A stretch of DNA of 64,000 nt from Aquila chrysaetos chrysaetos (lineage: Eukaryota; Chordata; Aves; Accipitriformes; Accipitridae). The notes beneath the pieces were generated by a model. That model had not been told where the DNA came from and searched no databases. It saw only the letters and a list, made by a program, of their open reading frames with translations. The stretch covers positions 6,731,501 through 6,795,500 of the forward strand of contig NC_044019.1 in the NCBI RefSeq assembly GCF_900496995.4, written 5' to 3'. Position numbers and translations under genes: made by a program. Shown here in pieces: positions 35,801 to 48,306 of the stretch (position 1 is its first letter; every line of letters starts with the position of its first letter).

Positions 35801-36650
35801 CCAGCTCCTGGGACCAAAGGGACCCAATCCAAGCATCTGCAGGGGCAACCTGCCAAAATAATGCCCTGAAGGCAATGAGGAGGGGTTGTCCCTGGGGAAG
35901 CCCTTTCCTCCCGAGAGGATGCTGCCCCAGGAGGAGTCACAAGATGAGCATGTCCCCCGCACAGAGCCGTGCTCAGCCCTGCGCCAGCTCTCCCTGCGAT
36001 CTCACTGCCTGGGGCCCCTGCAGCTTCCCGGGCCCAAAATCATCTGGGAAGATCTAATCCAAGAAGCTGAGGGCTGGAGCTGGGGAGGTTGGGGGCATCT
36101 GGGTAGCTGCAATGAGGATGGGGCAGGGTAGAAGGTGGAGGGGGCAGTGGTGACCCCAGGACCTGCCAGGAAGGAGGAGGCAGGTGGTTAAGGGGCCAGG
36201 GGTGGGTGCCAGGATGGACAGAGGTGCCACCACCATGGGGGTTGATCTGAAGTGCCCACCCTGAGATGGACGAGCTTTGCTTGGTGTCCGACTGCTGCTC
36301 ACGCTGATCCTCCCTAGAGCCACTTGCCCCCAGTGGGATGGGCACGGACCCCCCCAAGCTCTCGAGAGACACCCCACTGCCCTGCTCAGCACCGCAGCCT
36401 GCCGCAAAGTTTCATCCCCCCAAAACCCATCTGTCCACCGAGGCCACCGCCATCTCCTGAGCCTCCTGCCTCTCCCTTTGCTCCGATGTGCTGCCATGGA
36501 GGTGCCCAGGGCGGGCTCTCGCTTCCCAGGGCGGGCACCCAGTCCCCACGGCGGGCACCCTGTCCCCAGCACCCGTGAGCATAGGGCATCCACCGCCGTG
36601 GGCCAGGGCCTCGGTGCGACGATGTCCCCTGCACCCACCACCCATCAGCT
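26850..36650. other. Intergenic region between the PKI exons and the 37-kb CpG island
   Basis: No exon with protein similarity was found. Open frames up to 235 codons are chance frames in GC-rich DNA. It contains short direct repeats (30970-31015) and several AT-rich islands in GC-rich context (about 29240-29620, 31150-31290, 33685-33810) that could be conserved noncoding elements. If the 37-kb CpG island is the PKI promoter, this is its first intron. Confidence 0.6.
35585..35603 (+). repeat. C19 homopolymer
   Basis: A run of 19 C residues in noncoding DNA, equivalent to G19 on the minus strand. Confidence 0.9.
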
Positions 36651-36671
36651 GCTCACCTGGGCTCTGCTGGA

Positions 36672-36990
36672 GCCGGTGCCAACGTCGATACCAATGCCGA
36701 TACCGGTGCCGATGCCGGTGCCGGTGTCAATGCCCGTGTTGGTGCTGCTGCCGGTGTCGATGCCTGTGCCGGTGTTGACGTTGATACCGATGCCGGTGTT
36801 GCTGTCGGTATCGGTGTCGATGCTGCTGCTGATGTTGCTACGCGTGCCGGTGCCGATGCTGATGCCGGTGTCGGTGTCGATGGTGCCGGTGCCGGTGTCG
36901 GTGTTGATGTCGGTGCCGATGGTGCCGGTGCCGGTGTCGGTGCCGATGCCGGTGCCGGTGCCGGTGCCGGTGCCGATGGTGCCGGTGCCC
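36672..36990. repeat. Hexamer-based tandem repeat (GGTGCC/GATGCC variants)
   Basis: About 320 bp of degenerate 6- and 12-bp units such as GCCGGTGCCGGTGTCGATG. On the minus strand it gives a spurious Gly-Thr-Gly-Ile-type frame. It abuts the CpG island. Confidence 0.9.
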
Positions 36991-36994
36991 GCCG

Positions 36995-37450
36995 GGCGGG
37001 CGGGAGGAAGGATGCTCCGCGCTCGGCAGGAGCCCCGGGGAAGCCTCCGGCTCTCAGGCAGCCCTTGGGGCACCCGGGGCCGAGCCGCCCGCAGCCGCCC
37101 GCCCGCCCGCCCGCCCAACGCCGCCGCTCCCCGCCGCTCCCCCCGCCCGGCCCCCGCTCCGCGCGGGGGGACCCCCCCGCCGCCGCCGCCGCCGCCGCGC
37201 CGCCCCGCCCGCCGCCTCCCCCCGCCGCCGGGCTCTGCCGGGGGCTGCCGGGCCCCCCCGCCCCCTCCCCGCCGCCTGCCCGCCGGGGACCGTCCCCCCC
37301 TCCGCGGCCGGGGCCGCCCCGCAACGCCCCCCCCCCCCGCCCCGGGCTGGCCCCGCACTTGGTGGCTGCTGCTCCTCGCCGCGGGGCTGCCAGCCTGCCC
37401 GGCGGCTGTGTCTCCCCCCGCGCTGAGACATTTGGCGGGGGGGCTCTGAC
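36995..37450. promoter_or_regulatory. CpG island not assigned to a known gene
   Basis: Extremely GC-rich sequence with dense CpG, CCGCCCGCC boxes and many GC-box (CCCCGCCC) motifs, typical of a TATA-less promoter. The nearest coding starts are SERINC2 (12 kb right, with its own island) and the PKI gene (12.8 kb left, minus strand). A consensus minus-strand donor CCAG|GTGAGC lies at 36656. A distal PKI promoter or a lncRNA promoter are both possible. Confidence 0.6.
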
Positions 37451-37459
37451 ATCCCCACC

Positions 37460-40400
37460 CGGGGGCCCCTCTCCCCCCCCCCCCCCCCTCCGCCCCCTTA
37501 AGGCTCCATATGACATTGCCCTGCGATGAACTGAGACCACCCACCAGCTCGGACAGGGGGCTCGTAGCCCAGCATGGCCAGCAGCTCTGCTCGGAAAAAA
37601 AGTGCAAACCCCCACATTTCTTCTGAATTAGGGTTCCTGGCTGCGGGCCTGGGGAAGGAGCCCCATGGCCCCCGCGGGGGGGGGGGGGGTGAGGAGGGCT
37701 CTGCTCGCCCACTGGGACAGCTTGGCCCCAGCCCACACACCTCCTTGCGCATTTATTTCAGCCAAAAATAATTGCCAGGCTCAAAATCTTTGGAAAAAAT
37801 AATTTAGAAATATGTGGCTGCATCCCTATGGAATGTAGTGCCCAGGGTGGGGGGTGCAGGTGGGGAGGGGGGCTTGGGGACCCTGGATCCAGCTGGTAAA
37901 TCCGCCTGATCATGTCACAACCCCATGTTTTGCCCAGCACAAGGACTGTCCTCACTGGAGAAGGACGCAGGGCAGAGCCTGGGCGCAGGGCAAGATGCCG
38001 CCGTCTTGGCAGCCCAGGCTGCTCCTGGCCTGACACCAGCATCACCTTGAGGGGGGGACGCAGCCAACACCGAGCGTGTGTGATGGGGGTTCCCCACCCG
38101 CACCCCTGAGCTGGAGCAGAACAGGGAGGGAGGGCAGAGGCAGCGATGAACAGAGCCCCCCCCGCGTGAATTAAAAGCAACTCAAATTTGCACGCAGGAA
38201 TGGCAACCCACCCCCTTGGGCTGCCGCTGGTGTTCTTGCCTGTGTGTGCAACAGGGAAACAGCACAATTGCGGTGAGAGGCTCCGAAATGTCCCCTCCTG
38301 GCTCTCGAGGTGCACAGATGATGTCCCCAGGGCTGGGGAAGCGGGGTGCACCCGGGCGATGGAGTCCCTGCTCCCCTGGCCCTCCACCAGGATGCTGTTC
38401 CGGGCAGGAGTGGGGCTGGGCCCACATTCCCAGATTCCTAGCTCTGGCCATCTCTTCTCACTGCTGATGGTAAGGGGTGATGCTCAGCACCCAGAGCAAG
38501 GTGCCCATCCTGTCCCTTCCCCGAGGAAGCTCAGCACCGCCCGGGGCTTGTGGACCATGGGGAGAAGCTGGTGGCTGAGCCTGGCCCAGCAGTGGTTGCT
38601 GACCTGGGAAGGGCGATGCTTTCCTGACCTCTGCACCGGCCAGCAAGGCCAATTCGGACGTGCCTTGCAATGCCAGGGTTGTAGAGGGACAAGAGTCACT
38701 GAAGCAGCCAGGACTTGGCCGGTCTCAGCCCGATGCTTGTCTCCAGTACCCGCCGTACCCCCAACAGCTCGGGGCGGGGGGTGCTGGAGCCACTCGGCCC
38801 CACCAGCCAGCGGGAGGGACATTTATCCTGCCTGCTCGCTCAGGCGTGGTGATGGGCGACTGGCAGCTCCCGCGCGGCCAGCGGGGAGGAGAGCCTTCGC
38901 CAGCTGCTATTTTTAGCTCCTCACGCTCCGTTTTCTCCTTGACTGTCTCCCCTCTCTGGAGCAGTCTCGGGCCGAGCATCGGTGATGTTTATCCTGGCTG
39001 GCACCTGATCGGATGTGACACTGGCTGTCGCGGGTGGGGGGGATGGCTGCCATCCCTCTGCTCCGGGAAACGTGTGGGAGCAGGGGAGGAGATGTCGGGG
39101 GGACAGGGAGGGAGACAAGGGAAGCCCAGGGTGGTTGGGGAGGGTTCTGCTGGAGCACCCTGGGGAGGGTCTCCCTACCTCCAGCTCCTGGGTGCCCCCG
39201 AGGGATGGTCTGCCCTGGGAGAGCTGGGGGAGAGCTGCGGTGCGGTCCCCATTTCCACCTAGGCTGAATGCTTCCCTCTGCCAGTGTGATCCTTTGGGGA
39301 TGGCTGGGCTAGGGGAGCTGGGTAAACTGAGGCATGCAAGAAGTGTGCGAGTCCCTCCATGTTCAGTCAGTGCATTGCTGGCACCGAATAACCTCTCCAA
39401 ACCTGCCTGCATCCAGGACGTGGTAAGCATCAGGAGCCCAAACTCCCAGCTAAAGCTCGCAAAACTCTTGGGTACAAGCCCTGGCAATGCAAAAGCACGT
39501 CGGCATGGCAGCTGGGAAGGGAAAAATTATTCCCTTATCAGGCAGCACCTGTTCGGTGTTGGTACGGGGCAGTGCCGCGGTGCTTGGTGCTGTACTGACA
39601 CGGGAGCAAAGGTTGCTCTGCTGTTCCTCTGCTCTTTCAGTGCCTGCTCTCAGGCTTTGAAGACATTGAGATCCTCTTCCCAGAGTGTTCCTGGCAGGGT
39701 GAGTATCCCTGCTGATGGAGGACATAAAATATACTGTCGGTGCCCTCCCAAGTATCGGGTCAGCCCCTGCTTTATCCATCAGGGAGGTGAAACCAGCGAG
39801 GTCGGCGTCAGACCACTCCCTGCTCTGCCACTTGCTTTAAACCCTACTTTCTTCTAAAAAAAAAGGGTCCACAATAGGGAGGAAAAGGGCTCAGGAGAGT
39901 ATTTTCCTTCCGCTGCTGCTGCCAAGCTGCTTTATCCCACTTATGCAGGAAGGTCATTAAAAGCCACCAACTCTCGAGCTGCCGTAGGGCTGGGGCATCC
40001 CCCCGGGGATGGAAGCAGGGTCCCCCTCCCCAGGGGTGCAGACAGGGGAGGAGCAGGGTTGTTTTCCACTCGCCTGCCCAGTGCTGCAGGCTCTGTTCTG
40101 GGCTAAAAGTCACTTCTGAGGGAGAGCAGCACTTTGCTGTTCCTCTTTTAGACGTATCTTCCTAATTTCCAGCCCAGTTAAGACCCTGATTTCTCGCTGG
40201 GTACGTAGGTGACGTGGAGGAAAGGTTATTCCTGAGCTGAGCTCGCCCCTGGGCTGCGTCAGTCCCTCCGTTAAGGTGCTATTTTGGGACACGGGTCACA
40301 GGGTTTGGGGACCTGCAGGTTGCTCCCTGGCTGGGGACAGGAACTTTCCATCAGCCTGAGCTGGACATGGCCTTGGGGCCATCCCTGCATGGGGGGTACC

Positions 40401-43400
40401 AGCCCCAGAGCGATGGAGGGGGCTCCTGCAGGATGCATCTGCAGAAAACATGCTCAGCCCTTGGGAAAACCATCCTGCCTGTGAGATCTCAGAGGCCAAA
40501 GGCAGCGAGAGCATCTCATTGCCTGGAGGATTTAAAACAAGAGGGAAAATGCCAGCAAACACCTCCCAGGGAGGCAATTTGTCACCAGGCAGGGTGGAGC
40601 GTCACACTGAGACAAAAGTCTGGACATCTCCATGCCACCTCGACAGGAGACGCTAAGGTCACAGCAGATAGCAATGCCCTTTCTGGGCATTGTCTTTGCT
40701 CCGAGTACTCAGCCATCTGGATCTGAGCTTGCTGCACCCTCCTTCGCAGGGCACATCGATTATGCAGCATCATCTCCCACCGGGCACAACGTGATGGAGG
40801 TGGTGGAGATCTTCCCCCCACTGTGCCATGCCATCCCTTCCACGATGGGGGATAGCACATAAGCTGTTTTTCGTATTTCTGTAGGTCAAGGCAGCTTGAA
40901 TACCTGCAATGAGTTGCACAGGTCTTTGCAACTCATCTGCAACTTAGCCATTCCCAGCAGAATGGGAAAATTCAACCAAAATAATGATGTCTTTTTTTTT
41001 TTTTTTTTTTGCAGCAGAAGCTCTTTCCTGACCCAAAGGCGTGGTGGATCATGCAGCCAGATGTAGCCACAGCTTGGGGCTTATCCTGCTGCCAGTTCAT
41101 CACAAGAGCTGCTGTCCCACCAGGGAAATGAGGTCCCCATCGAATGACTCTAAGTGCCTCTCTTGGGGCCCAGCCATTGAAATATTCATCACCTGCCCCA
41201 ACGGACAAGCAGAACATGCAAATTATTTCTGGGACAAATTAGCTACAGTTCTGGAAATGACCTTTCCAATGTATCGACTCCTATATTGGTTTAAATCTGA
41301 TGTTTCTGGGCAGCAGCCCCATCTGCACAGGCAGGTGGTGAGTCCAGGCAAGGTCGGGGCAGTGCAGAAGAGCTCATAGAAACACAGGAGGGTTTGGGAA
41401 GAGCTGGGACATGGTGGGACTTGCCCAGTTTTTGCTTTAAGAGGCCAGATCGGGGCTGCGAGGTGAGCCTTTGGAAGAAAGGTGTGTTCAAGTTAACTGA
41501 GCATAAAGAAAGCATCCCAAAAAGGTGTCTTCATGGGCAAAAAAAAGCACTCAAATCTGTTGTTCATGCTCCAGTAACTTCCAGATGCCTGGATGGGGAT
41601 GGAGGGAGCCTCACAGACACCTCCCAGCTTGGGGGAGCAGGCTGTCCCTCCTGCCTGCCACTGTCTCCTGTCCATGGAGGGGGATGCCTGCCCCAAAAGC
41701 CCTGGGATTTAACCAAAACCACTGAATTTCAGGCCCCATTCTCCCCCAGCAGACCCTTGCCATCCAGCTGAATGTTGGTATGCTGCAAACCAGCCAAATC
41801 AGCCCAAAATCACAGCAGTCAAATCGCCAACCAAGTGGACGGCGAGTAGCCATCACCCAGTGCTACCACCCTGGGGGGATGCGGTTGCTGCCTGCAGCCC
41901 TGCCTGCCTGCCTGCCTCCACCTCCAGCAGCGAGAGGGATTTGTGCAAAGCTCCCAGTGCCTGGGTTGGGCTTTTTTTATCCCTGGCTGCTCTTACGTTG
42001 ACATTCTTAGCTGTGCCACTGGCTCCAGCGCTGCTTGCTAACCCCTTTTACAGGCAGCTAAATATAGCCCAGGCAGCTAAGCAAAATCTGCTCGGCAGGG
42101 CCACGTGGGGCTCGGCAGCGCTGCCGCAGCCACGGCCAGGGTGTGGGGTCTGCGAGCACTGGGGGGGGACAACGAGGTCCTCGCTGGTGGCATCTTTCAC
42201 CCCGCAGTGTCTCACCCCCATCCAGGTGAGCATCACCGCTGCTGTGATGCTCCCAACGGCATCTCATCACTTCTCCCCACCTTGGTAGCCCCGCTCCTCT
42301 CCCACCCCAGGGTTTCCTGGGGTCCTTCCACCCAAGCTGGGGTATTTTATGCTGGAGAGCATCTGGACTTTATTAGCATCTCTGATCCTACAGAAACATG
42401 GTGTAAAACCCCAGCTTGCTGCTGTGCTTCATAAAGAACAGCCGAGTGACTCTGGGCATCCAGATGGGTGTTGTGCGAAGCACCCGGTGCAGGGAGCAAA
42501 CCCGAAACCTGATGAGGCACGCTGCGGGCTCACCCGCACTCCACAAAGGGTCTGCAAAGGGGGGAACACGGCTCCCACCCCACAGCACACTCGCCCACGC
42601 GTGCAGCTCGGTTTCTGCCTCTCCTGTCAAAGACAGATATTTCCGCCGGAGCCATGAACTCATTAAGGAGACACTGATCTGATTGTCTCCACGCTTGTGC
42701 ATGTTGGTTTTTTTCTTTTTTTTTCTTTTTTTTTTTTTTTATTCTATACGGCAAGGAACAAGGCGAAAGGCTGACTGGAGAAATCTAATTGGATCCCCAT
42801 GGCTCATTAGCCATTTCTCCGAGAGGAAGAATCATTAAGGCTGAAAATGAACAGGCTCGAAAACTGCCTGCGCCATATGCAGCTTTCCAAGGGCATCCCA
42901 AATTTGCAATCCCCCCAGCATTGCCCTGGCTGGGACACCCAGGTGGCACTGGGGACACCCGGTCACCCAGGGGATGTTGGGAAATGCAGGTGAGGGGCTC
43001 AGGGAGGCTCGTGCTGTTGTTTGGAGGAAGGCTGGAGCCTTTGGGTGCTGGGAAAGCAAATTGGGGGGCTCAAACTCAGAGCTGGGGCGAGCGGCAAAGC
43101 AGAAGCACCCAGTGGTGTGGAGGCTGCAGGCTGAGAATGAAGGAAGAACCAGGTCCTCCTGCCAGGTGGACCAAGGACACCTTCAGATCAAGGTCTCACC
43201 CTGCTTCTTCCTCCCCCCACCTCCCTACCCCACCGTCTCTGTTGACTCAGATCCTGGTACCTTGGGGAAGACATTCAGCTCACAGTGGCGTCGCCTCCTC
43301 CCCAGATTTTCCACCCCATGAGAGACCCAGCAGTTGTGACAGCGCAGAAACTCCTGCGCGACACTCCCATCCATCACCGGCCAGGCATCTGGCCACCGCC

Positions 43401-46400
43401 ACGAGAAAGACAAACAGCGTCTGTCCAAACTCAGCAGGGAAATGCCAAAGCTTTTCCAGTCAGTCACTGTGTCTGCAAGCCTAGGCTAAATCAAGCTTCA
43501 AGGACGGAGGGCAGCCAGCATTTCTCGGCCTCAAAGCCCTTTGCTCTTCTAGCTGGGAGAGGCTTTGGGGAGAAGACCTCAGCCTGTTGGATGACAAGCG
43601 ATAAGTTTGGTGATGGCCCATTACAGAAACCGCCAGCCACGTCAGCTCCACATTGCCCCACTGGTCTTTAAGACGTCTCAAACTGGCAAAAGGTCCTCGA
43701 AGAGGGTCCAAAATGCAAATCCCGATGCTCAGTGGGTTTCCCAGAAGCAATGCCAGCAGGTGGGATGCCCATCACTAGATTCAGAGGGTTTTCTTTGTGT
43801 CCATCAGGCTCCTCTGTTGGGCTGGTCTCAAGGGCTGATGCATTTGAGATGTATTCGGCTGCTAAGCATGCGGTGTTGCAGGATGGGAGGGTCCTGGTAA
43901 ACAAAAGGGACAAAGCAGGAGCTCAAGCACAGAAGGTTCTGAAGGTGCCTGCAATGGTCTTCCTGAAAATCATCCCCTTCATTTCCACTGGGTTTGAATC
44001 CCGGCTCCCGTGACCCTGAACACTCTGCCTCTGTCTGTAATTAAGGGCCAAGCAATCGCCCATTGCTAGTCCTCCCGTGTCTCTGTTTATTACAGAAGAG
44101 CTTAGTGGAAAACTAATTCCCTGACTCGAAGACATCCTTAGACAAGGGGGGAGGGAGACGCTTCAATCTCAGGACTTTTGCATTTGTCCTTCCCATCCCA
44201 GACTGGCTTTTTGCCTGTCCCCCTTCTTGTCTGGGGGCTGGAAACCCCGAGAGAGGCGGCATGGCTGAGAAAATATACTGCTGGCAGTAAATGGGGCTAG
44301 CTTCGTCCCTGGCCTCCCCTGGCTTCTCTTGCAGCCTGGGAAGGGCAGGGGGACCCCCCACACCTCCCAGCACAGATAAGCAGCACCCTGACATCTTGGA
44401 GCAGTTCCGCAAAGCACCCAAACCACAAGGCTGTGATGGCAGCTGGTGGCTGAGGGGAAGGGTCCCGGATACCCTAAAAGCCCCATCCAGGAGCGGGGCC
44501 GGCCCCCAGGGTGCCAGAGGTAGGACAACTCCATGGACCAGGGGTTCATCAAACCCATAATCATCACCCCAAAAATGCACCTTATGCCATGCCTGCATTT
44601 GCCTGCACTAGACGATGCTCTGGAGGAAAGGTGCTTGATGGGTTTAGCTGGTTTTCCAAATACAGAGTCGATTATTAATTATTATTAATTATTGTAATGT
44701 AGGTTTATCCATGAATAGCATTGCTCAGGCTCAGCAGGAACCCTTCTGGCTGCGCCCACGGCTAAGCTGGTATTGTCCCAGATACAGTCACATGAGATCA
44801 TTTGTTTTCCCCCCTGGGTTCCCGGGTGGGAGAGCATCCCTGGCAAGCTGTGCTTGGCCTGCCAGTCTGGTGCTATCCCCAGCCCTATAGTCCCCCGTGG
44901 CAGGCAGAAAATGATACCCTGACCCCTAAGGAACCAGGCACTGAGGGGAGGGAAAGAAGATGTCCCCTGGCGCCTCGGGAATGCTGAGTGATGCGGGAGG
45001 AGCGGAAAGGGAGGCAGAGCAGAAAAAAGGTGTTTTATTAGGGGTCCATGGGCAAGGATGCTCCCAGCCCTGCTGAGCAGTGGGACGTGGGCTGGGGGTT
45101 TCTGTTGCACGGGGGGCTGGAGGCAGCCACACGTCCCTGGGCTCTGGCAGCATCCCTCCTCTCCCATTCCTCATCTTCCCCGTGTGTGGGGTGATGTAAA
45201 ACCAGCGTGTCCTTTGGTGCACGGGGGGGACTGTCACAGCTCTGTCACTTGTGACATTGCTGCCTGCCTCGCTGCGTCCCGGTCCGGCCCAGGGCAGCTC
45301 TTGCTGCCGACGACAAGCCACCTCCCGAGAAGGGGACGGCCAGGGGCTGATGCTGTGGCTGGTGACGTGGACTCTGCTCACCAGCAAAAGCCAGGCGTGG
45401 GGACACCCCTATGACACGGGGGGGGGGGGAAGCCCTCTCCGTCCTGGCAGCCGGGGCCCTGCTTGGCCACTCAGGAGCAGGCAGGGCCCGAGCCCAGCCA
45501 CCGTCCCCACTGCCGTGGCCGGTCTCATAGCGGCACTGCCATCTGGTGGCGTCGTCAAAGGGGACGAGGGGACAGTGTGGGCAGGATTGGTCCCCTCCAG
45601 GGTCGATGGAGCCGGTGGGATTTCTGCTCCCGGCGTGCCAGCGGGCTCACGTCCCTGGCAAGGCACAGGGGGACAGCCAGGACCCAGGGGACAAATACCC
45701 CTCGGGCCGATTTGTCCTTCCCAGGAGGACAGGGACCAAAGGACACTCGTGCTGCGGCTGTCACCGGGCTCCTGTGGCCAGCCGGGAAGAGATGGGAGCT
45801 GCCAGAGCCCCCGCGTCCCACCCGGGGGGCTGTGCCTGGAGCCAGCCCATCGCTGCCAGACCCGTGCCCGCACCCAGCCGGGCCGGGCAGGTCCCCAGCG
45901 CACAGCCCGGCCCGTCTCCCGAAAGGAAAAGCAACCCGAGGTCAGCTGAGATCAGCGAGCAATTTATGGGTGCTGACCTCTCCTGTTGCAGGACTGCAAT
46001 CAGGTGGCAGCTTTTGGGAGCCCACGGTGGCTTAGAAAAGCTTTTTTTTAAATTTGTGCCAACCGCTGATCAGAGGCGGAACCCTGGAGCTTTACCTCTG
46101 GAGCAAGAAGCGTGACACCCTCCTCTTCCTCAACGAGACAGGAGGCATGTTGGCTCCTCATCTGCCCCAGCCCCGTGCCCCCCAAAGCCTGCCTGCTGCT
46201 GCATACTCATGTATTTTCCCGGCTGTCTAAATTTAGGGTCTGGAAGTGGGCTAGCACATCCCAGTTTATCTCAGCCCCTGAATTATGCATGCCAGCAGCA
46301 GAGCAGCATTCGCCGCTCCGAGCAGACGTGCCAGACTCCAGTGGGGCAGGCAGAGCAGGGAGATGGGCTGCCTGCCCAGCCCCAGCTCCCACCCTGGGCT

Positions 46401-46470
46401 CTGTGCAGGCAGATGCCCCTCGGACCCCCTTGCCCGGGGTCTGGTCCCGCAGGTGGAGTGGGTTCAGGCT
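37460..46470. other. Intergenic region, CpG island to CR1
   Basis: No recognisable coding exon. Contents: G/C runs (37476-37490, 37677-37689), T19 ending in GCAG (40992-41014), a poly-T/C tract (42708-42740), an 8-bp-stem hairpin (40672-40692), a short SINE-like motif (39321-39334), a CTCF-like motif (45534-45550) and an AT-rich patch (44660-44700). Confidence 0.6.
45534..45550 (-). promoter_or_regulatory. CTCF-like binding motif
   Basis: The minus strand reads GCCACCAGATGGCAGTG, agreeing with the CTCF core CCASYAGRKGGCRS. Confidence 0.5.
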
Positions 46471-46474
46471 GGTA

Positions 46475-46530
46475 GGTCTGCTGGAGCTGGGCGGTCTGCT
46501 GGAGCTGGGGGGGTCTGCTGGAGCTGGAAG
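46475..46530 (+). repeat. 18-bp tandem repeat, three copies
   Basis: GGTCTGCTGGAGCTGGGC repeated with small changes, directly left of the CR1 element. A similar GGCTGGAGCTGG phrase resumes right of the CR1 end, suggesting insertion into this repeat. Confidence 0.75.
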
Positions 46531-46533
46531 GTG

Positions 46534-48306
46534 TGTTGTCAAAGCCAGCAAGAGGGGCTGCTACAGGCGACAAGCGGAAGACTAGGGAAAATATGGGTCC
46601 ATTGCTCCATGAGATGGGAGACCTGGTGCCACAGGGCATGGGAAAGGCTAAGGAACTGAATGCCGCCTTTGCCTCTTTACCTGCAAGACCAATATTCAGG
46701 AATCCCAGGTCCCAGAGACCAAGGAGAAAGTCTGGAGCAAGGGAGACATACCCTTGGTAGAAGAGGATCAAGTCAGGGGATACTTAAGCAAACTGGACAT
46801 ACAAAAGTACCTGGACCCTGCTGGGATGCACCCACGAGTGCTGAGGGAGGTGGCTGATGTCATTGCGAGGCCACTCTCGACAACCTTTGATTGATCATGG
46901 CGACTAGGAGAAGAGCCTGAAGGCTGGAGGAAAGCAAATGTCACTCCTATCTTCAAGAAGGGCAAGGAGGACCCAGGGAACTATGGGCCTGCCAGCTGCA
47001 CCTCAATCCCTGGGAAGGTGATGGAGCAGCTAAACCTGGGAAGCATTTCCAGGCACATTAAGGATGAGAAGTCAGCATGGCTTCACTAAGGGCAAGACAT
47101 GCTTGGCCAACTTGATGAACTTCTACAGTGAAAAGACTGGCTTGGTAAACGAGGGGACAGCAGTGGGTATTGTCTACCAGGACTTCAGGAAGGCCTTTGA
47201 CACTGTCTCCCACAAGATCCTCACAGAGAAGCTGTTGATGCAGGTGGATGAGCAGACAGTGAGGTGGGTTGAAAACTGGCTGAATGACCAGGCCCAGGCG
47301 TGGTGATCTGTGGCACAAAGTCTAGTTGGAGACCAGTCACTAGTGGTGTACCCCAGGGGTCTGTACTGGGTCCAGTCCTGTTAAATATCTTCATTAACGA
47401 TCTGGATGATGGGGCAGAGTGTAGGCTCAGCAAGTTTGCAGATGACACCAAACTGGGAAGGGTGGCTGGTATAGCAGAGGTCATGCTGCCATCCAGAAGG
47501 ACCTCGTCAGGCTGGAAAAATGGGCTGACAGGAACCTCACGGACTTCAGTAAGGGGAAGGGCAAAGTCTTGCCCCTGGGGAAGTACAGCTCCAGGCACCG
47601 GCACATGCTGGGGGCCGCCCAGCTGAAAAGCAGCTTTGCAGAAAAGGACCTGGTAGACACCAGGTTGAACATGAGGCGGCAACATGCCCTTGCTGCAAAG
47701 GCGGCGAAGGGTGTCCTTGCCTGCATTAGGCAAAGCACTGCCAGCAGGTCGAGGGAGGTGATCCGGTGATCAGCACTGCTGAGGCCACACCTGGACTGCT
47801 GTGGCCAGTGCTGGGCTCCCCAGTACGAGAGACGTGGATGTACTGGAAAGAGTCCAACAAAGGGCCACGAAGGTGATGAAGGGACTGGAGCGCCTCACAT
47901 ATGAGGAAAGGCTGAGGGAGCTGGGACTGTTCAGCCTGGAGCAGAGAAGGCTCAGGGGGATCTCATCAACGTATGTAAATACCTGAAGAGAGGATGCAAA
48001 GAGGGCGGATCCAGCCGCTTTTCAGTGTTGCCCAGCGACAGGACCCGTGGCCGTGGGCACAAACTGAAACACAGGAGGGTCCCTCTGAACATCAGGAAAC
48101 ACTTTTTTTACTGTGAGGGTGCCCGAGCACTGGCACAGGTTGCCCAGGCAGGCTGTGGAGTCTCCATCCTTGGAGATATTCAAATGTCGTCTGGACATGG
48201 TCCTGGGCAACTGATTCTGGATGGCCCTGCTTGAGCAGGGGGGTTGGACCAGATGACCCCCAGAGGTCCCGGCCAGCCTCAGCCATGCTGTGATTTTGTG
48301 ATTCTG
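46534..48306 (+). mobile_element. CR1 LINE, 5'-truncated, reverse transcriptase broken
   Basis: A chicken-repeat-1 retrotransposon of about 1.77 kb in sense orientation. Successive frames encode pieces of the CR1 ORF2 reverse transcriptase: FRKAFDTVSHKIL (near 47,185), [19 protein letters not shown] (near 47,350) with FADDTKLG, and the C-terminal [20 protein letters not shown]. These lie in different frames separated by indels, so it is dead. The 3' end carries the CR1 hallmark GGTTGGACCAGATGACC and a terminal TGATTTTGTGATTCTG. The left border is approximate. Confidence 0.9.

Noticed and set aside
36277-37736. Long frames on both strands (390 aa +, 363 and 320 aa -) over the repeat and CpG island
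   Set aside because: Hexamer repeat plus extreme GC content removes stop codons; the translations are Gly/Thr or Pro/Arg low complexity.
40992-41014. Poly-T followed by GCAG, looking like a splice acceptor
   Set aside because: No conserved open exon or donor follows at a sensible distance, so it is more likely a simple T run.
43985-44010. tRNA-like B box (GGTTTGAATCCCGGC)
   Set aside because: No matching A box, acceptor stem or anticodon arm upstream. At most a decayed SINE fragment, because GGGTTTGAATCCCGGCTC also resembles part of MIR.
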